Shown here: positions 25,438 to 37,042 of the stretch, in pieces
How positions within the stretch are numbered: position 1 is the stretch's first letter
How the letters are laid out: each line of letters starts with the position of its first letter
DNA from: Agelaius tricolor
Taxonomy: Eukaryota > Chordata > Aves > Passeriformes > Icteridae
DNA length: 64,000 nt
Assembly: GCA_023055355.1 (NCBI GenBank)
Contig: JALJCS010000015.1
Span: 10,223,501 to 10,287,500, forward strand
Direction of reading: 5' to 3'
Position numbers and translations under genes: made by a program
The notes under the pieces: model-generated
What the model was told of the DNA's origin: nothing
The model's database searches: none
What the model saw: the letters and a program-made list of their open reading frames with translations, nothing else

Positions 25438-25517
25438 AACATCCAAAATATCACTAACCACCTTAAAACATCCAAACTATCTCTAATCACCTCACAACAG
25501 CCAAAGCATCAGTTGCC
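25438..25517. repeat. 29-bp tandem repeat, two full units plus a partial third
   Basis: Unit 1 (25438-25466) and unit 2 (25467-25495) both begin 'aacatccaaa' and share most of the remaining 19 bases. A third, diverged copy begins 'aacagccaaag' at 25496 and fades by about 25517. Confidence 0.8.
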
Positions 25518-28500
25518 AGATATTTGATCAAGGTTATTTTGGTAAATGAGACTAACTTGAATTTTGACAGAAAGAGGAGTCAGAGGGAATACCCATTTTC
25601 AGATAAAACAAGCCATTCCAACTTCTGCAGACAAATCCTAAGCAAATATCATGTTTTCATCCTATCTGTGTGCCTGGAAACGTGAACAATGTACAATAAA
25701 AACTACAGAGAGCATACAATAAACTCATACTTTTATATTGCAGAGAAACACATTCACATGACTGAAGTCAGCAAATAACAAAGCCACTGGAATTATTTGA
25801 GCACTTAACAGAGATGCATTCTTAGTGGTAAGATTAAAAAGGTCACTTGTTCTCCATCATGATTAGCAATATAATACCAACCCTCAGAGGAAAGAGTTTC
25901 TCAGGCTACAAGAATTCAGCTTAAAGAAATAAATGTGATACAGAATTTGAGAAAGACTAAAAGCCTGGAAAAGAAATTGCTAATGGCTAAGATGTGTCTG
26001 ATATTTGACTTTTTTGGTTCAAAGGCAGTTTAGGATGGCACATGAAAAACAATCTAGGCTACAAATATTACTTTTGTCCAACAAAATAAACAAGCTCATC
26101 ACCATTCAAAGTATTGCAACAAAACACATCACTTTGAAAAGAATATTCCATCTGTATTGGATCAATTGATGAATTCTGGACAGTGGGGTTTTTGATACAC
26201 TGACCAGTGAATTCAAAGTGAAGTGCATTTCTCCTGGATACAGCAGCCAAGCAGATCAAATGTCTTTAAGTATTTTTTAAGGGAACAAGCTGATAACAAA
26301 AAAACCCTCTCAATCTCTATGTCTGACTGCCTGTGTTCAAGCAAAAATTGGATTGCACCAAAACTTGCTTTGACTTGATTGAAAGTGACACTGGAAATAA
26401 GAAGGGTAAGGTAGGATCAAGGTGAAAAGGAAAACTCACCTATGGAAAAAGCCTTTTCCAGATTTGTTGACTATAGCAAGAAATAAAGATCATGTACTGA
26501 ATTCTTCTTCAGTGATGACAATATCAAGGTAAATGATAACATAGCTGTAAGTGATGTCACCAACCTTCAAAGGCAATAATATCTATTTTTGTACAATATA
26601 AAAAATAGACAAACCCCCCCCCTGTATTATTTTGAAAGCATTCCTTGCCCAATGTGTTCATCTCATTCCAAGGTAGAACCTTAACCTAAAGGGCAATTTT
26701 GAACTTATATATTTACTATAAGCACCATTAATTTTTATTTCTTCTAGTCTTTAAATTTGAAATCATGAGACTTCATTTCTATTGTGCTGGAGAAGTCTTG
26801 TTCTCTACTCCACCATCTTGCACTTTTACAATCATTAAAATGCCACCATAAGATAAGGAAAAATTATTCATTTGAAAGCCACAGAACATGGGGAAGAGAA
26901 AAGGCAATAAATAGTTTTAGTTTTGCAACTCTTGGAAGGAGGATATGACAGGGAGTTTAGCCCTTCAAAGAAGCTGCATTAATAAAATTACTTTTGTTTC
27001 CTCTTTTTGTTATTTTTTACCCCCAAACTTTCATTATCTTCAAATAGAAAGGAAATCCGAACAACATGAAACTGTACTCAGACTTAAACTATCTGTACTG
27101 CAAAGTTTCAAATGGCAAAGCAGTTAGCATAGTGCAAAATAAAAGTAAACTAACAGTTTAAAATAGAGGATATTCTTATATCAGCTTGTACTCTACCTGC
27201 TATAGCACTGGTATTAAAAATATACTTAATATTCTGGATACTCCCTTCAATGAAAAACTTTGATGGCTGAACACAAATCTATTACTACATCTGCTGCTAC
27301 ACACTTCAGTTTACTTTATATCAAAACACTTAAATGGCACTTGTTTATCTGAAAAATATTCCAAACTTCCACCATTAATAGTCATACTGCAAAGACAAAC
27401 TTCCCCAAGCCCAAACTCACAGGATCCCAGAGTCTCTAGGTTAATGATGTTCACTGCAGAGAATTAAACAATGAAAACCACGAAACAAACAGGAAGGTTA
27501 CAACCAGAACACTACATTATGAAATAATATTCTGATCCAATTTTGTAGATTTTGTTTTATACACAGAAATAAACAAAGGAAAAAATGGTCAAGGGAACAA
27601 CTTATTCATGGTCTCTTATCATGCAGCTTGCTGAATGACAATTGCTCAGGATTGTCAGAAGGCAATCTAAAGACAAGCTAAATTCTTGCACAATATTTCA
27701 GCAGTGTTACTGCTGAGAAAAATCCCAGCAAAGCACAAAGTCAGGAGAATGCTTTGACTTTCCCACTCCTCAGCTCTACAAGAAGATGTGGAGTCAAGTT
27801 TTGAATTTATTATGGTACAAAAAAAGATTCTGTTTAAAATTAAAGATTTTGTAACATCTAAATCTGTCCAGCACTTCCCGGCTCACTCACTACACAAGGC
27901 ATTTAAACGTGGCTCAACAAGAAAGGAAATAAAGGGCACCAAGATTCCCCCATTGATCTATGCCCAAAAATCTGGGCTAGCTCCCAGTGTGTACCAGCAA
28001 AGCCATCAATCTCAGGATCATTACAGAGCTACTCTGCTTGGGATGCAGGGGGGACCCCATCACCCCCTTTCCTCAGTAGCTGCTCTGTCTGGGGCATCTC
28101 TTCACTGCTTATAGTGGGAGGGAAATTGTTTCCATCATTCAGTTACAGCAACAGTAGGAACTAAAGCTCTGCAAAGCAGCTTTGACTTAGAGGAGAATTA
28201 AGACCTTAGTGTAAATCTGTTCCTATGACTTCACATAAATGTATGTTTTTCTTTAAGTTAAGACTTGTTCATGCACATGACAAAATCCCCGTAGCCTGCT
28301 CTGTGAAAATTTCTGTAAATTCTTTTTTTATCCCAAGACTACTTCTAAGTGCACACACACAGGGAATGGATATGCACACATCATATACTAGAAGCAAGCA
28401 AAGCTTTCATGAGACAGAAAACATACAAGTTAATTAATAATCAATTTATAATATCTCTGAATGTGGTTGGTTTTGGTTATTGTTTTTTTGTTGTTTTTAT

Positions 28501-28569
28501 TAAAGCAGATGTTCAGGTATTGTACTTATTAAAAACCCAGTTTCTACCTATAAAATAGCGATGTCCTTG

Positions 28570-28614
28570 ATTATGTGACCACAACCAGTTCCTTAGCTGT
28601 AAAATACAAATAGA
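28570..28614 (+). mobile_element. Weak MIR-like fragment
   Basis: The blocks 'gattatgtgacc' and 'agttccttagctgtaaaat' occur in the order of the MIR 3' region ('ctgtgtgacc' then 'agtttccccatctgtaaaat'), with the usual middle part missing. The assignment is tentative. Confidence 0.3.
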
Positions 28615-29018
28615 AGGACTAAAATGGATGTTCTAAATTAATCCAGGTTGGTTATGGATTACGGCTAACCAGGTTCTGACATGCAAAATACCTGAAAAAT
28701 TATTTTAAAACACTATAATTTTGCAATTCAAAACAAAACCCAAGAAAAACAAACCCTAAGCATCTGCTGAAACAGGATCTGGTCTATTATATAGGAATGT
28801 TTGATTAGCCTTTTCACCTGACTGAATTTTTAATCCTAATACTTTTGGAGGTTTAAGGCATTAATAGAACAACTTGTTATTGTTATTTCTGTTTTGATCC
28901 TTTAACAGAGCATAATATCTGTATTAATATAAATTCAAGCAACATGAGATGCATGGAATGCTTTAACCAATGAAGTAATTGTCATCAATAGGCCATGCTG
29001 GCATAACACTGCCAGAAT

Positions 29019-29074
29019 GTTACTAACTTCTATTTCTCTTTCATAAGAATGAAAGAGAAATAGAAGTTAGTAAC
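29019..29074. repeat. Perfect 26-bp inverted repeat with 4-base loop
   Basis: The left arm is 29019-29044 and the right arm 29049-29074; all 26 positions pair exactly, and the loop is 'aaga' (29045-29048). Pairing stops at once outside the arms (T opposite T at 29018/29075). As RNA this would be a long perfect hairpin; as DNA it could extrude a cruciform. The exactness suggests a recent event such as a replication template switch. It lacks the mismatches and roughly 10-nt or larger loop usual in animal microRNA precursors, so a microRNA is not favoured. Confidence 0.95.
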
Positions 29075-29801
29075 TAATATTGGGCTTGTACACAAACGTT
29101 AAACTAGGCTGAATTAAGAAAGTAATATTTACTTAATAGAAATTTAATTTTTTGTTTTTTCTGTTAATATACCACATTTCTTGATTTTTACAATATATTT
29201 ATGTAAACAAATAGCCATTTTCCTACCACTGGTATCCCTGATTCACACCATATATTCAAGAAGCTATCATTTTTCTATGAAGGAAAAAGTGGTAATTCAT
29301 TAACTCTGTTCCATGAAAATACAGGCTGCACTTTTAAGGGAACAGAATTGGTAACATAATAAATTACTATCCAAGCTCATTGTGAATAAACCCACAGCTA
29401 ACTACTTTAATATCTTGTTCCAAGATGCTCTTTAAAGGCCTGTGCTTGTTTCCAGCTGACTGTGATTCTGTATGGAAATAACCCCTACAAGTGAGACTGA
29501 AAGTTCTACAAGTAAGAGTTCTAATATTCAAGGCATTCTGTGCCTTATTTGTGTCAGAAAAGTGTGTTAGGAATACAGTTTGCTAGTAAGTGAAAGTCTT
29601 ATAATAAAAATCTCAGTTTTCTTCATGATAAGCAATTTTTTTGACCTGTAGTGCAAACTGGTTTGGGTTAGGATATGTTTGTAGTCATTTAAAAAATATC
29701 GTGCAACTCCCACTCCTCTATTTTTTTCTTTATGACAGGTTCATCTCACTTTGTGTATATCTCCTCCAGTGAACCTAATCAGATTTTAAAAATAAGGGTA
29801 A
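29075..29801. other. AT-rich non-coding DNA
   Basis: I see nothing assignable here beyond simple AT-rich sequence. Confidence 0.65.
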
Positions 29802-30434
29802 ATGCACTATAATAAATGTAAACACATTTCAAAATTTGAAATTCATTCAAATGACACTTACAGAATGTTAGCCTTAGGTATCCTTAAAAAGAGAAAGGAA
29901 ATTAAAAAAGAAAAAGTGGAAATTGTTTGTGCAGGTTTCTGTTTACCAGCAAGACTCCAAATTTTTAAATTTTCCTATCTTCTTGATCAACAGTTCATGT
30001 TGTTAGCCTGTCCCCTGGAAAAAGAGGGAATTATTGTGAAGCCCATATTCTCCCATTTCCACTCTGGAAGGTTATTGTCTAGCACTGCCAAAGTGAACAG
30101 CACTTCTATACATTTCTGCACACTGTCTCAAAACCTGTTTATTCTCACAAAAAAAACAAAGGTGAAAGTCCAAGCTGAGAGCTTCCCCTTGGCAGTTCTC
30201 ACCTGGACCCAGCTTCAGCTCTTGAGCACAGCCATGTCCCAGCTTCCCTGCAAACCACAACCGCAGCACAACTTGGCTGCAGAGCCTCTTGCTCTGCCAG
30301 TTCAGCCATCAGGTTCTGCCATTACAAAATTGAAGAACAGATCTCTTTGCACTCACACTTCAACAAGATATCAAAGACTCAATATATTTTGCCCCTGGCA
30401 GTTTTCAAAATCACTTGTCTGTCCCAAATTCTGA
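29802..30434 (+). other. 210-codon open frame, longest in the window, unrecognised
   Basis: The frame runs from ATG at 29802 to TGA at 30432-30434. The product would be basic, with a Lys/Glu-rich stretch at about residues 29-40 and a Ser/Gln/Pro-rich half from about 138 on. I see no signal peptide, membrane segment or known domain. The first half is AT-rich and the second half moderately GC-rich, with no consistent codon preference. A 65-codon frame is open on the opposite strand over the same bases. No splice sites or promoter were seen. In 64 kb a single frame of this length can arise by chance, and that is my preferred reading. Confidence 0.12.
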
Positions 30435-33060
30435 GTACAATGCTCAGGGCAGCATGCTAAATGAGCTTTGAAGACCAACTTGTTTTAAGCCCTTAAAACA
30501 GTTTCCCACATTGAAGAACTAGAAAGGCAGGTGCAGTGGAAAACTCTGCTATAAATCCATTTAAATGCACATTAGATTTTATATGGGCCAATATGCCCAC
30601 CAAATCTGTGCCTGAGAAATTCTACTGCCTTTCCTGCCAGGTCCAAGAACTTTTCCAAAGGCTGAATTTGGCCAACATCTCAGTCTGCCCCTTTACCTGA
30701 ACTTACATCTGCCTGAAAAAAGGCAGAGAGTAACAACTTCTCTCTGTCTCTGAGATTTCTTCCACATCTCTTGCATGATCCAAAAAGCCTCCCCTGTAAT
30801 GCAAAGCTTTAGGACACCTGATCAATTTTCAGGTGATTTAGAGTACAGTGCTAAAAACCCAGAGAGCCCAAGTACGGATTCTAATTTGAGAGATAAACAT
30901 ACAGATAAATTTTCATCAAGAAGAGAGGTGTTCTTCAATCAGTCAAATGAATAATTAATTTTTCAAGAGAAAATAAGATTGTTCTTAGAATTTAAAAGTA
31001 GAGGTGTGTGGGAAGTAGGAAAGCACCTGGATTTGTGCTTTGTTGGATGTTTGCTGTGGAAACAATCTGCTCAATTTTAACGAGAGTTGACATCACTGAG
31101 AAAATTCCCAGCCATCATTTCACAACTAGCTTTTCTTTGCTGATTTGTTGTTTATTTTTTAAATACTGAGTTAAAACTTTTATGCTTCTAAGTAGTTATA
31201 AAGCAAGAAGAAAAATCCTCAAAGGGGGAATACTGAGGAGCTGTAATTGGGCCATGGAGATATCCTATTATCTACACTGCCTTTCTTTTCTTTTTCTTTT
31301 TTTTGCTTTAATTTCTGAATGGCAAGTTTCAGTGCTGTTGAAAGCCAGCCAAAAATTCAAGGTGTTATGAAACATTTAAAAACATTACTTTTTAACAATG
31401 CCGAGAAACAGAATGGCACCATTTTAATAGCCATATGTCATAAAGACTATTTTTATTTAGGAAAATCTATTTTAATATAAATATCATAAGCCCATGAGCT
31501 ATAACAAACAATATTTTTTTTTTCCATGTGCTTGGAGTTATTGCTAAGAAAACTCTCATCTCCTCCCCCTCCTTTAGAAGTCTGAATATCCCTGTGTGTT
31601 TATGAGCATGTGTCTGTTTACGGTGATGGAAGGAAACCACTAAACTCCATTAGTTAATGCAATGGCAAAACACCAAAAGGGAGGTCTTCCCTTGGGGTTG
31701 CTTTTTATCCCATATCTTTCACTAGTCCATTTTCCATATAATCCCCTTGCAACTGCTCTCCACAGCAAGCTGCTAGTGGTAACTGCATCAACCCAGATGA
31801 AGTGGAAAGTTGCTATAATTTCTTTCATCTGCACTTTTCCTGAATCCACACTCTGGATGGTTTGAAGCAAAGGTCCCTTTACCAGGTGCTAAGAAATGGA
31901 AATGTAGGTGTGCATTTGTGAGCACTGACCTGGGCTGGGTACTGGAAGGGAATTACAGGCTCCCTTCTAAGTCCTTGAGCAGCATCACTCACAATGAGCT
32001 TTGAGGACCAGATTTCTCTTGCACCTTTTCCAGTGCACAACACCAAGGAAAAAAGTGTGCGAGTAGGGTTCTGTAAGGTTCTTGAAATTTTCATTTAATT
32101 ATTCATTAAAGCCTGCAAACAACTATCAATAGTGAAATTGGCATTTAATTTCTTAGAATCTTTAAAAATTTCTCTTAAAATAGCATTTAGGAGTGTGAGT
32201 GTGCCAATTTATAGTTACTTCAGATACAACTATAATTATACATATCTGATATTCTGCAAGACTTCAGTGTTAAATTGCAGATGGCAAACATTGCTCACAT
32301 TGGATTGTGCTGTGCGATACAAAAGATCACAGTGAAAGAAACATGATTTTTTAAAAAATAAGGCTTTTCCATAACCATTAAGCATAAAGCAAATCTACTA
32401 CATGCTCACCAACACTTTACTTGAAGCAAACAGAAAGCCACCCTATATGCTTAAGATGGAATTTCCTTTTCTGAAGAGGTTTTACAAATAAATTAGCCTG
32501 GCCCTTGAACTAGGAAGAATAATATATGCAACTAAACTCATCATGCAATTTAGAAAAGTCTGAGAGGAAACTGTGTAATTTACATTAAAGAAACAAAATG
32601 TTTAATAAACCAGCAACAAAACCCAACATAATTAGTCATCTGTTGTATTAGGGAATTCTACTAAAATTCACATCTATTCCTATTTTTAGAGTTGGGATAT
32701 AGTGTAAACCAAGAGCTTTATTACTAGCAAAATTACCTTTTCAGTAAAACACAGGCAAACAAAAAACGTCACAATAACCCATCCAACTGTTATATTTGCA
32801 ATTCACTTTGCTTCACAGTGGAACACTGAGGGCAATGAGAAACAAAGCAGAGTCCTTAGGTAAGAATCTATTTTTTCTGTCCTTAAAATTTCCTCAGAAT
32901 CCTACTTAAAATAGGCAGCTTTTAGGAAGGAGGGTATCTGAAAACATTATGTCCTCTTCACCCTTATCACCAGCTCAGCCTGGGGCTTGGAACAGCCCCA
33001 GAAATGGCTGGAATTCTGGAAATCCATGAAATGCTGAAATCCATTAAATTATTTCTTTCT
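30435..33060. other. Non-coding DNA, nothing assignable
   Basis: AT-rich sequence with pyrimidine-rich tracts near 31.28 kb. Short frames on both strands overlap each other at 31640-31870, which argues against either being real. Confidence 0.65.
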
Positions 33061-33069
33061 ACCAAGTGT

Positions 33070-33295
33070 AGATACACACAAGGCTCAGTGGTGGCTCCTG
33101 TGAGCCAGGACCCTGCACCTGCACAGGTCTCCTGTCCCAAGGAGCTGCTGGCACCACGTCCCAGGCAGAGAACCAGCCCTGGGTGGGGTCAGGGGTTTGC
33201 TGCCTGGCTGTGGGAACAGAGGAATCCCAAATTGCCAGCAGCACCTGAGGCTCACAGCCCTTTCCCACACAGGCACAGTCATTCCCCAAGCAGAC
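33070..33295. other. GC-rich patch with frames open on both strands
   Basis: About 225 bases are GC-rich against AT-rich flanks. A 99-codon plus-strand frame and 93- and 70-codon minus-strand frames overlap here, so the openness is a composition effect. No domain is recognised. It resembles the patch at 18480-18870 in character, though I see no shared sequence. Confidence 0.4.
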
Positions 33296-36200
33296 AATTA
33301 TAATTATCATTTCTGCACCAAACAGCACAGCTTGGTACAACCCTTGTCTGGTTAAAAGGATGTCTTCCTAATCTCTCTGGATCCAGTCTGGTGCTGTTTA
33401 CATGAAACTCTTCAGAATTATTATTAAACACAAACTAAAGTTGCTCTTCTAAACCAAACATCTTTGAACTTCAGACAGGCCCCCTCAAACAAACAAGCTG
33501 TTTTGAAAATGATTTCCAGGGCGATGCCTGTTGCCATAGAGATGACATTAAGTGAAAAGGACAAAAAATATAGAGGGTGATAAACTGCATGCTTGGATGA
33601 CACACTTGACTTCCAAGCCTGTGTTCAAAGAAGGCATACATGCCAAGATTTTTTATGAAAGACAAAATTAAAATGTATCACTATCAAGCTGGAACTGACA
33701 AGGTATTGTGTGGTGGCTGTTAACATAATGCTCCATATATTTATTGTTTGTCATTTTTCTGGCCCTGATAAAGGTCTTTTAGAGCTGTAAATCATACCAT
33801 TAAATCTGCCACTAGAAACAGAGGCTGTTTGGAGAATGAAAAGACGAAACTGAATCACTACTTACAGGTTTCTGCTTCATGACAGACCTTAACTATCACA
33901 TCAGAGATGACATTTATTCTCAGAATTTGGCAATTTTTCAGACACCACACTGTTGGCTTATGACCTAAATTAAGAAAAAATTCTCTTGAAGAGTAGGCTC
34001 TTTACCATGGTGATGTACTGTACAGACACAATATTCAGTTGTGTACATATAGCTTAAAACAATATGAAGTCATTCACAGGTTTAAAAATTCTGGTTTACT
34101 CACAACAAACATTTCTACTTCAAAAATTAGCCTTCTATCCACATTTTATTTATTAAGGCTCTACAATATTGTGATCTTGATTGGTATTAGTTGCAATAAA
34201 AGAAGAAAGCAATAAACCATCTGGTTTTGTTCCTTCCTGAATACTTTGATCAACACTTTCTAAACACAGGCTTAGAGACACCTAAGCAGACAACAGACAG
34301 AAATCATACAGAATGATACAAATATTGATAGAGATCAGATGGGAAAAATATTATGTATTTCACACAGTGGAAAATATCTTCTTAATACTCTCAATATAGA
34401 ACTGCTTTACTAATCTAGACCACAACAAGGACCATAATCCACATCACCCACTCACAACATCCTGTCTGAACCCTGTGCCAAATGAGAGAAGTAAAAAAAA
34501 CAATCAATTAAAAAAGCCCCAAACACTCACAACAGCAACAAACTTCATAAAACACAGCTCAGATTCTTAGAACCTGGCAGGGTAACTTCTAATACGCACT
34601 TCCAAAATGGGGAGTAAGCAAAGAGACTCTTTGCAGCATCAGCCCATTAAATGGCAATTTTTGTCAATGCAAGACTCCACTGAACAGCTGAAATATTACT
34701 GTGCTTCACACAAGCATGTTTGGTAGAAGGTACAGAGAAGAAGGGCAGACCTGGAGAGTAGACAGAGAACATTCAAATCTCTGGTAGAAGCATGGACATG
34801 GAAAATATGACTGCATGTAGAGCCAGCTCACCAAAGGAGACAATTCTGCAAGGCAGGAGGCAGGTAAGAGTCCTCTTACACATCAGCAAAGCTTTGCACA
34901 TCTTGTGCCCACCCAAAACAGCACCTTTTACAAACACACACCGTCAAAATTCTTGCCAAGTTTCCAGTCATTTTCACTGTACCCCTTTAAAGATTTACTC
35001 TGCATGTCTGAAAGAAAAGTTCATTATATCACTGCAACACAAACAGCAGGAGCACAGAGAAGCCCAAGCCAAAGATGAAGAGGTGTCTGGCACATACTTG
35101 ATAATGATTAGAAACAAAGCATATAATCAAGTGCAGTAATTCTGCCTGTAGTTTATTCTGAGAGCTCCACAGAAAGTTATTACTGAAAATCCCAGTTTTA
35201 ATCTTGCTGAGAACAAAATTCATAATTAACTCAATGTCAGTTATTGAAAATTAAACTATGAGGATGCCTTTGATATTGAACACACTGCCAGAATGCTGCA
35301 TGGGTGATAAGAACTGCTGCAGGCACAGCAGGACAGGCAGCTGTGTGCTTAGAAATCAGCATCTTTTTGAACATCTGACTATAACAAGGTACCCTTTATG
35401 GCCTACTTCTATTAATGAAACTTTATAAATTTTTTATTGGATTTGACAGTTAAAATTAAACAAATAAACAGCCTGTTGCAGCATGAAACCACCTGATTTT
35501 ATCCCCCTTGTGAATCAACGACCTTCTGTACATAAGCAGAAGGTTAAGAAAGTGGATTACATAACAAAGCATCTCAGGTTCATTTGTTTGCACACAAAAT
35601 TGAATGTTCATATTTCATTCAAAATTCTCCTTGGAGAAAAAAAATTCTTCTTAGTATAATATTCAATAGTTTTCAGGGTATTGGTGAAATATGATCATTC
35701 GATCACCTGCACTTCTTTAACTTTCCCAGGCTATTAGAAAAGATCTTGATTTCTGTTAGTCCTTGAAATTCTTCTGGAATATAATCCTAGAGTCAGCTTA
35801 AGTGTAATTAATACTAAGGTTTTCTTTTTAACACAAGCAACAAGGGGAAAACATGGCTATTAAACAATTTCTACTGGTATCTGAATGTATGAGACTTTTC
35901 CCAGACTTTTTTTCCTGTTTTAGTAAAGCAAGGGCCTTGTATTGCAAAGCTAAATATACCTGAGAGCTGTGCATAGCAAAGTTTGGAGGGAAATATATCA
36001 CTAAAAATAGACCTCAAGTCTCTGAGAAAATCTAATTTATTTGGACAATTAGACAATTTAATGGTTAATGTAGCTAAAGAAAGGTACATGGTAACACCTG
36101 AATCTCAGCACCCTGATGGTTTTGCCCTGCCCCTTACCTGGACATTTATTCTAAACAGCCATAATGCCCATTCTAGGAAACAGCATTTTGCCACTGAAAT

Positions 36201-36388
36201 TGAAGAAAGGGACTGAACTACTCAAAGATAAAATATCTCACAAATACAGAACATAGAAAGAAAAAACTGCAGCTTTTAGGGAATGGAGTTTCCTCGCTCA
36301 CTGGTTAGGGATGACATTGATAGTGCATTCTGCTGCCTACTCACATTTAAAAACATGGTATAGCTTAAAGATAAACTGACAGATGCTT

Positions 36389-36418
36389 GAACCTAAGTGG
36401 CATGAACCTAAGTGGCAT
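36389..36418. repeat. Exact tandem duplication of a 15-base unit
   Basis: The word 'gaacctaagtggcat' occurs at 36389-36403 and again, without any change, at 36404-36418. Identity of the copies implies a young slippage or duplication event. Confidence 0.95.
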
Positions 36419-37001
36419 GCTTTTTCTTCAAGAAGTTGATAATCAGTAATCAATGTTATGAAGGAAAAAACCTAAAATTATCACTGGAATAAAATAATCC
36501 TGGCCTAGATGTGTCATCCTGATCATTGAATGAACAAAGTATCTTTCTAGATAGAAGATATTAGTGAGAGAATCTACATATTTACTTAGTGTTTTAAAAT
36601 AAATGCTAGTTTGAATGAATTCAATTTTCAGAAAGTCTTGGCAAAACATCTACATGAATCCCAAGTCCACTTAAATTCTCGTCTTAAAATAAATTACTGC
36701 AAATTAAATGTATTTTAACTAAACTTTTAAACAACATATAAAAGTAATAATAATTAAATTTGTAAATAAGCTTCCTTTGCTGTAGATCTGAAAGGGGCCA
36801 GTAATTCTGAAACAGCTTCTGAAATCTCACCTCTTTTGTAGTCTAATTGCTCACATCAGTAAACTGCTGGGTGAGTGCTTTAAAAGGATGCAGAACAGGA
36901 ATAGAAATACAGCTTTATGGGAAGTGAGGTGTGAGGCCATTAAATGCATTCACTACATCAGAATGTTTTTAATCCTACTGACCAATTAGGTAAAAGGCAT
37001 C

Positions 37002-37042
37002 TTAGAGCAAGTAAATATAATGTTAGAGCAAATAAATATAAC
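37002..37042. repeat. Near-exact tandem duplication of a 20-21-base unit
   Basis: 'ttagagcaagtaaatataa' (37002-37020 within unit 37002-37022) is followed by 'ttagagcaaataaatataac' (37023-37042), differing by one substitution in the shared part. Confidence 0.9.

Larger units (their letters stand above)
18900..29000. other. AT-rich non-coding DNA
   Basis: No gene, RNA gene or intact mobile element was recognised. Open frames are 60-108 codons, unrelated to each other and without domains. Notable only are a 29-bp tandem repeat near 25.45 kb, a nine-C run at 26614-26622 and a weak MIR-like fragment near 28.58 kb. The part around 21.9-22.7 kb is very AT-rich with several AATAAA-like words, but no transcript can be inferred. 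Confidence 0.65.

Noticed and set aside
29019..29074. Hairpin as a classical microRNA precursor
   Set aside because: The stem is perfectly paired with a 4-base loop and only 56 bases long. Animal precursors usually have mismatches, a larger loop and longer flanking stem. I recognise no known microRNA sequence.
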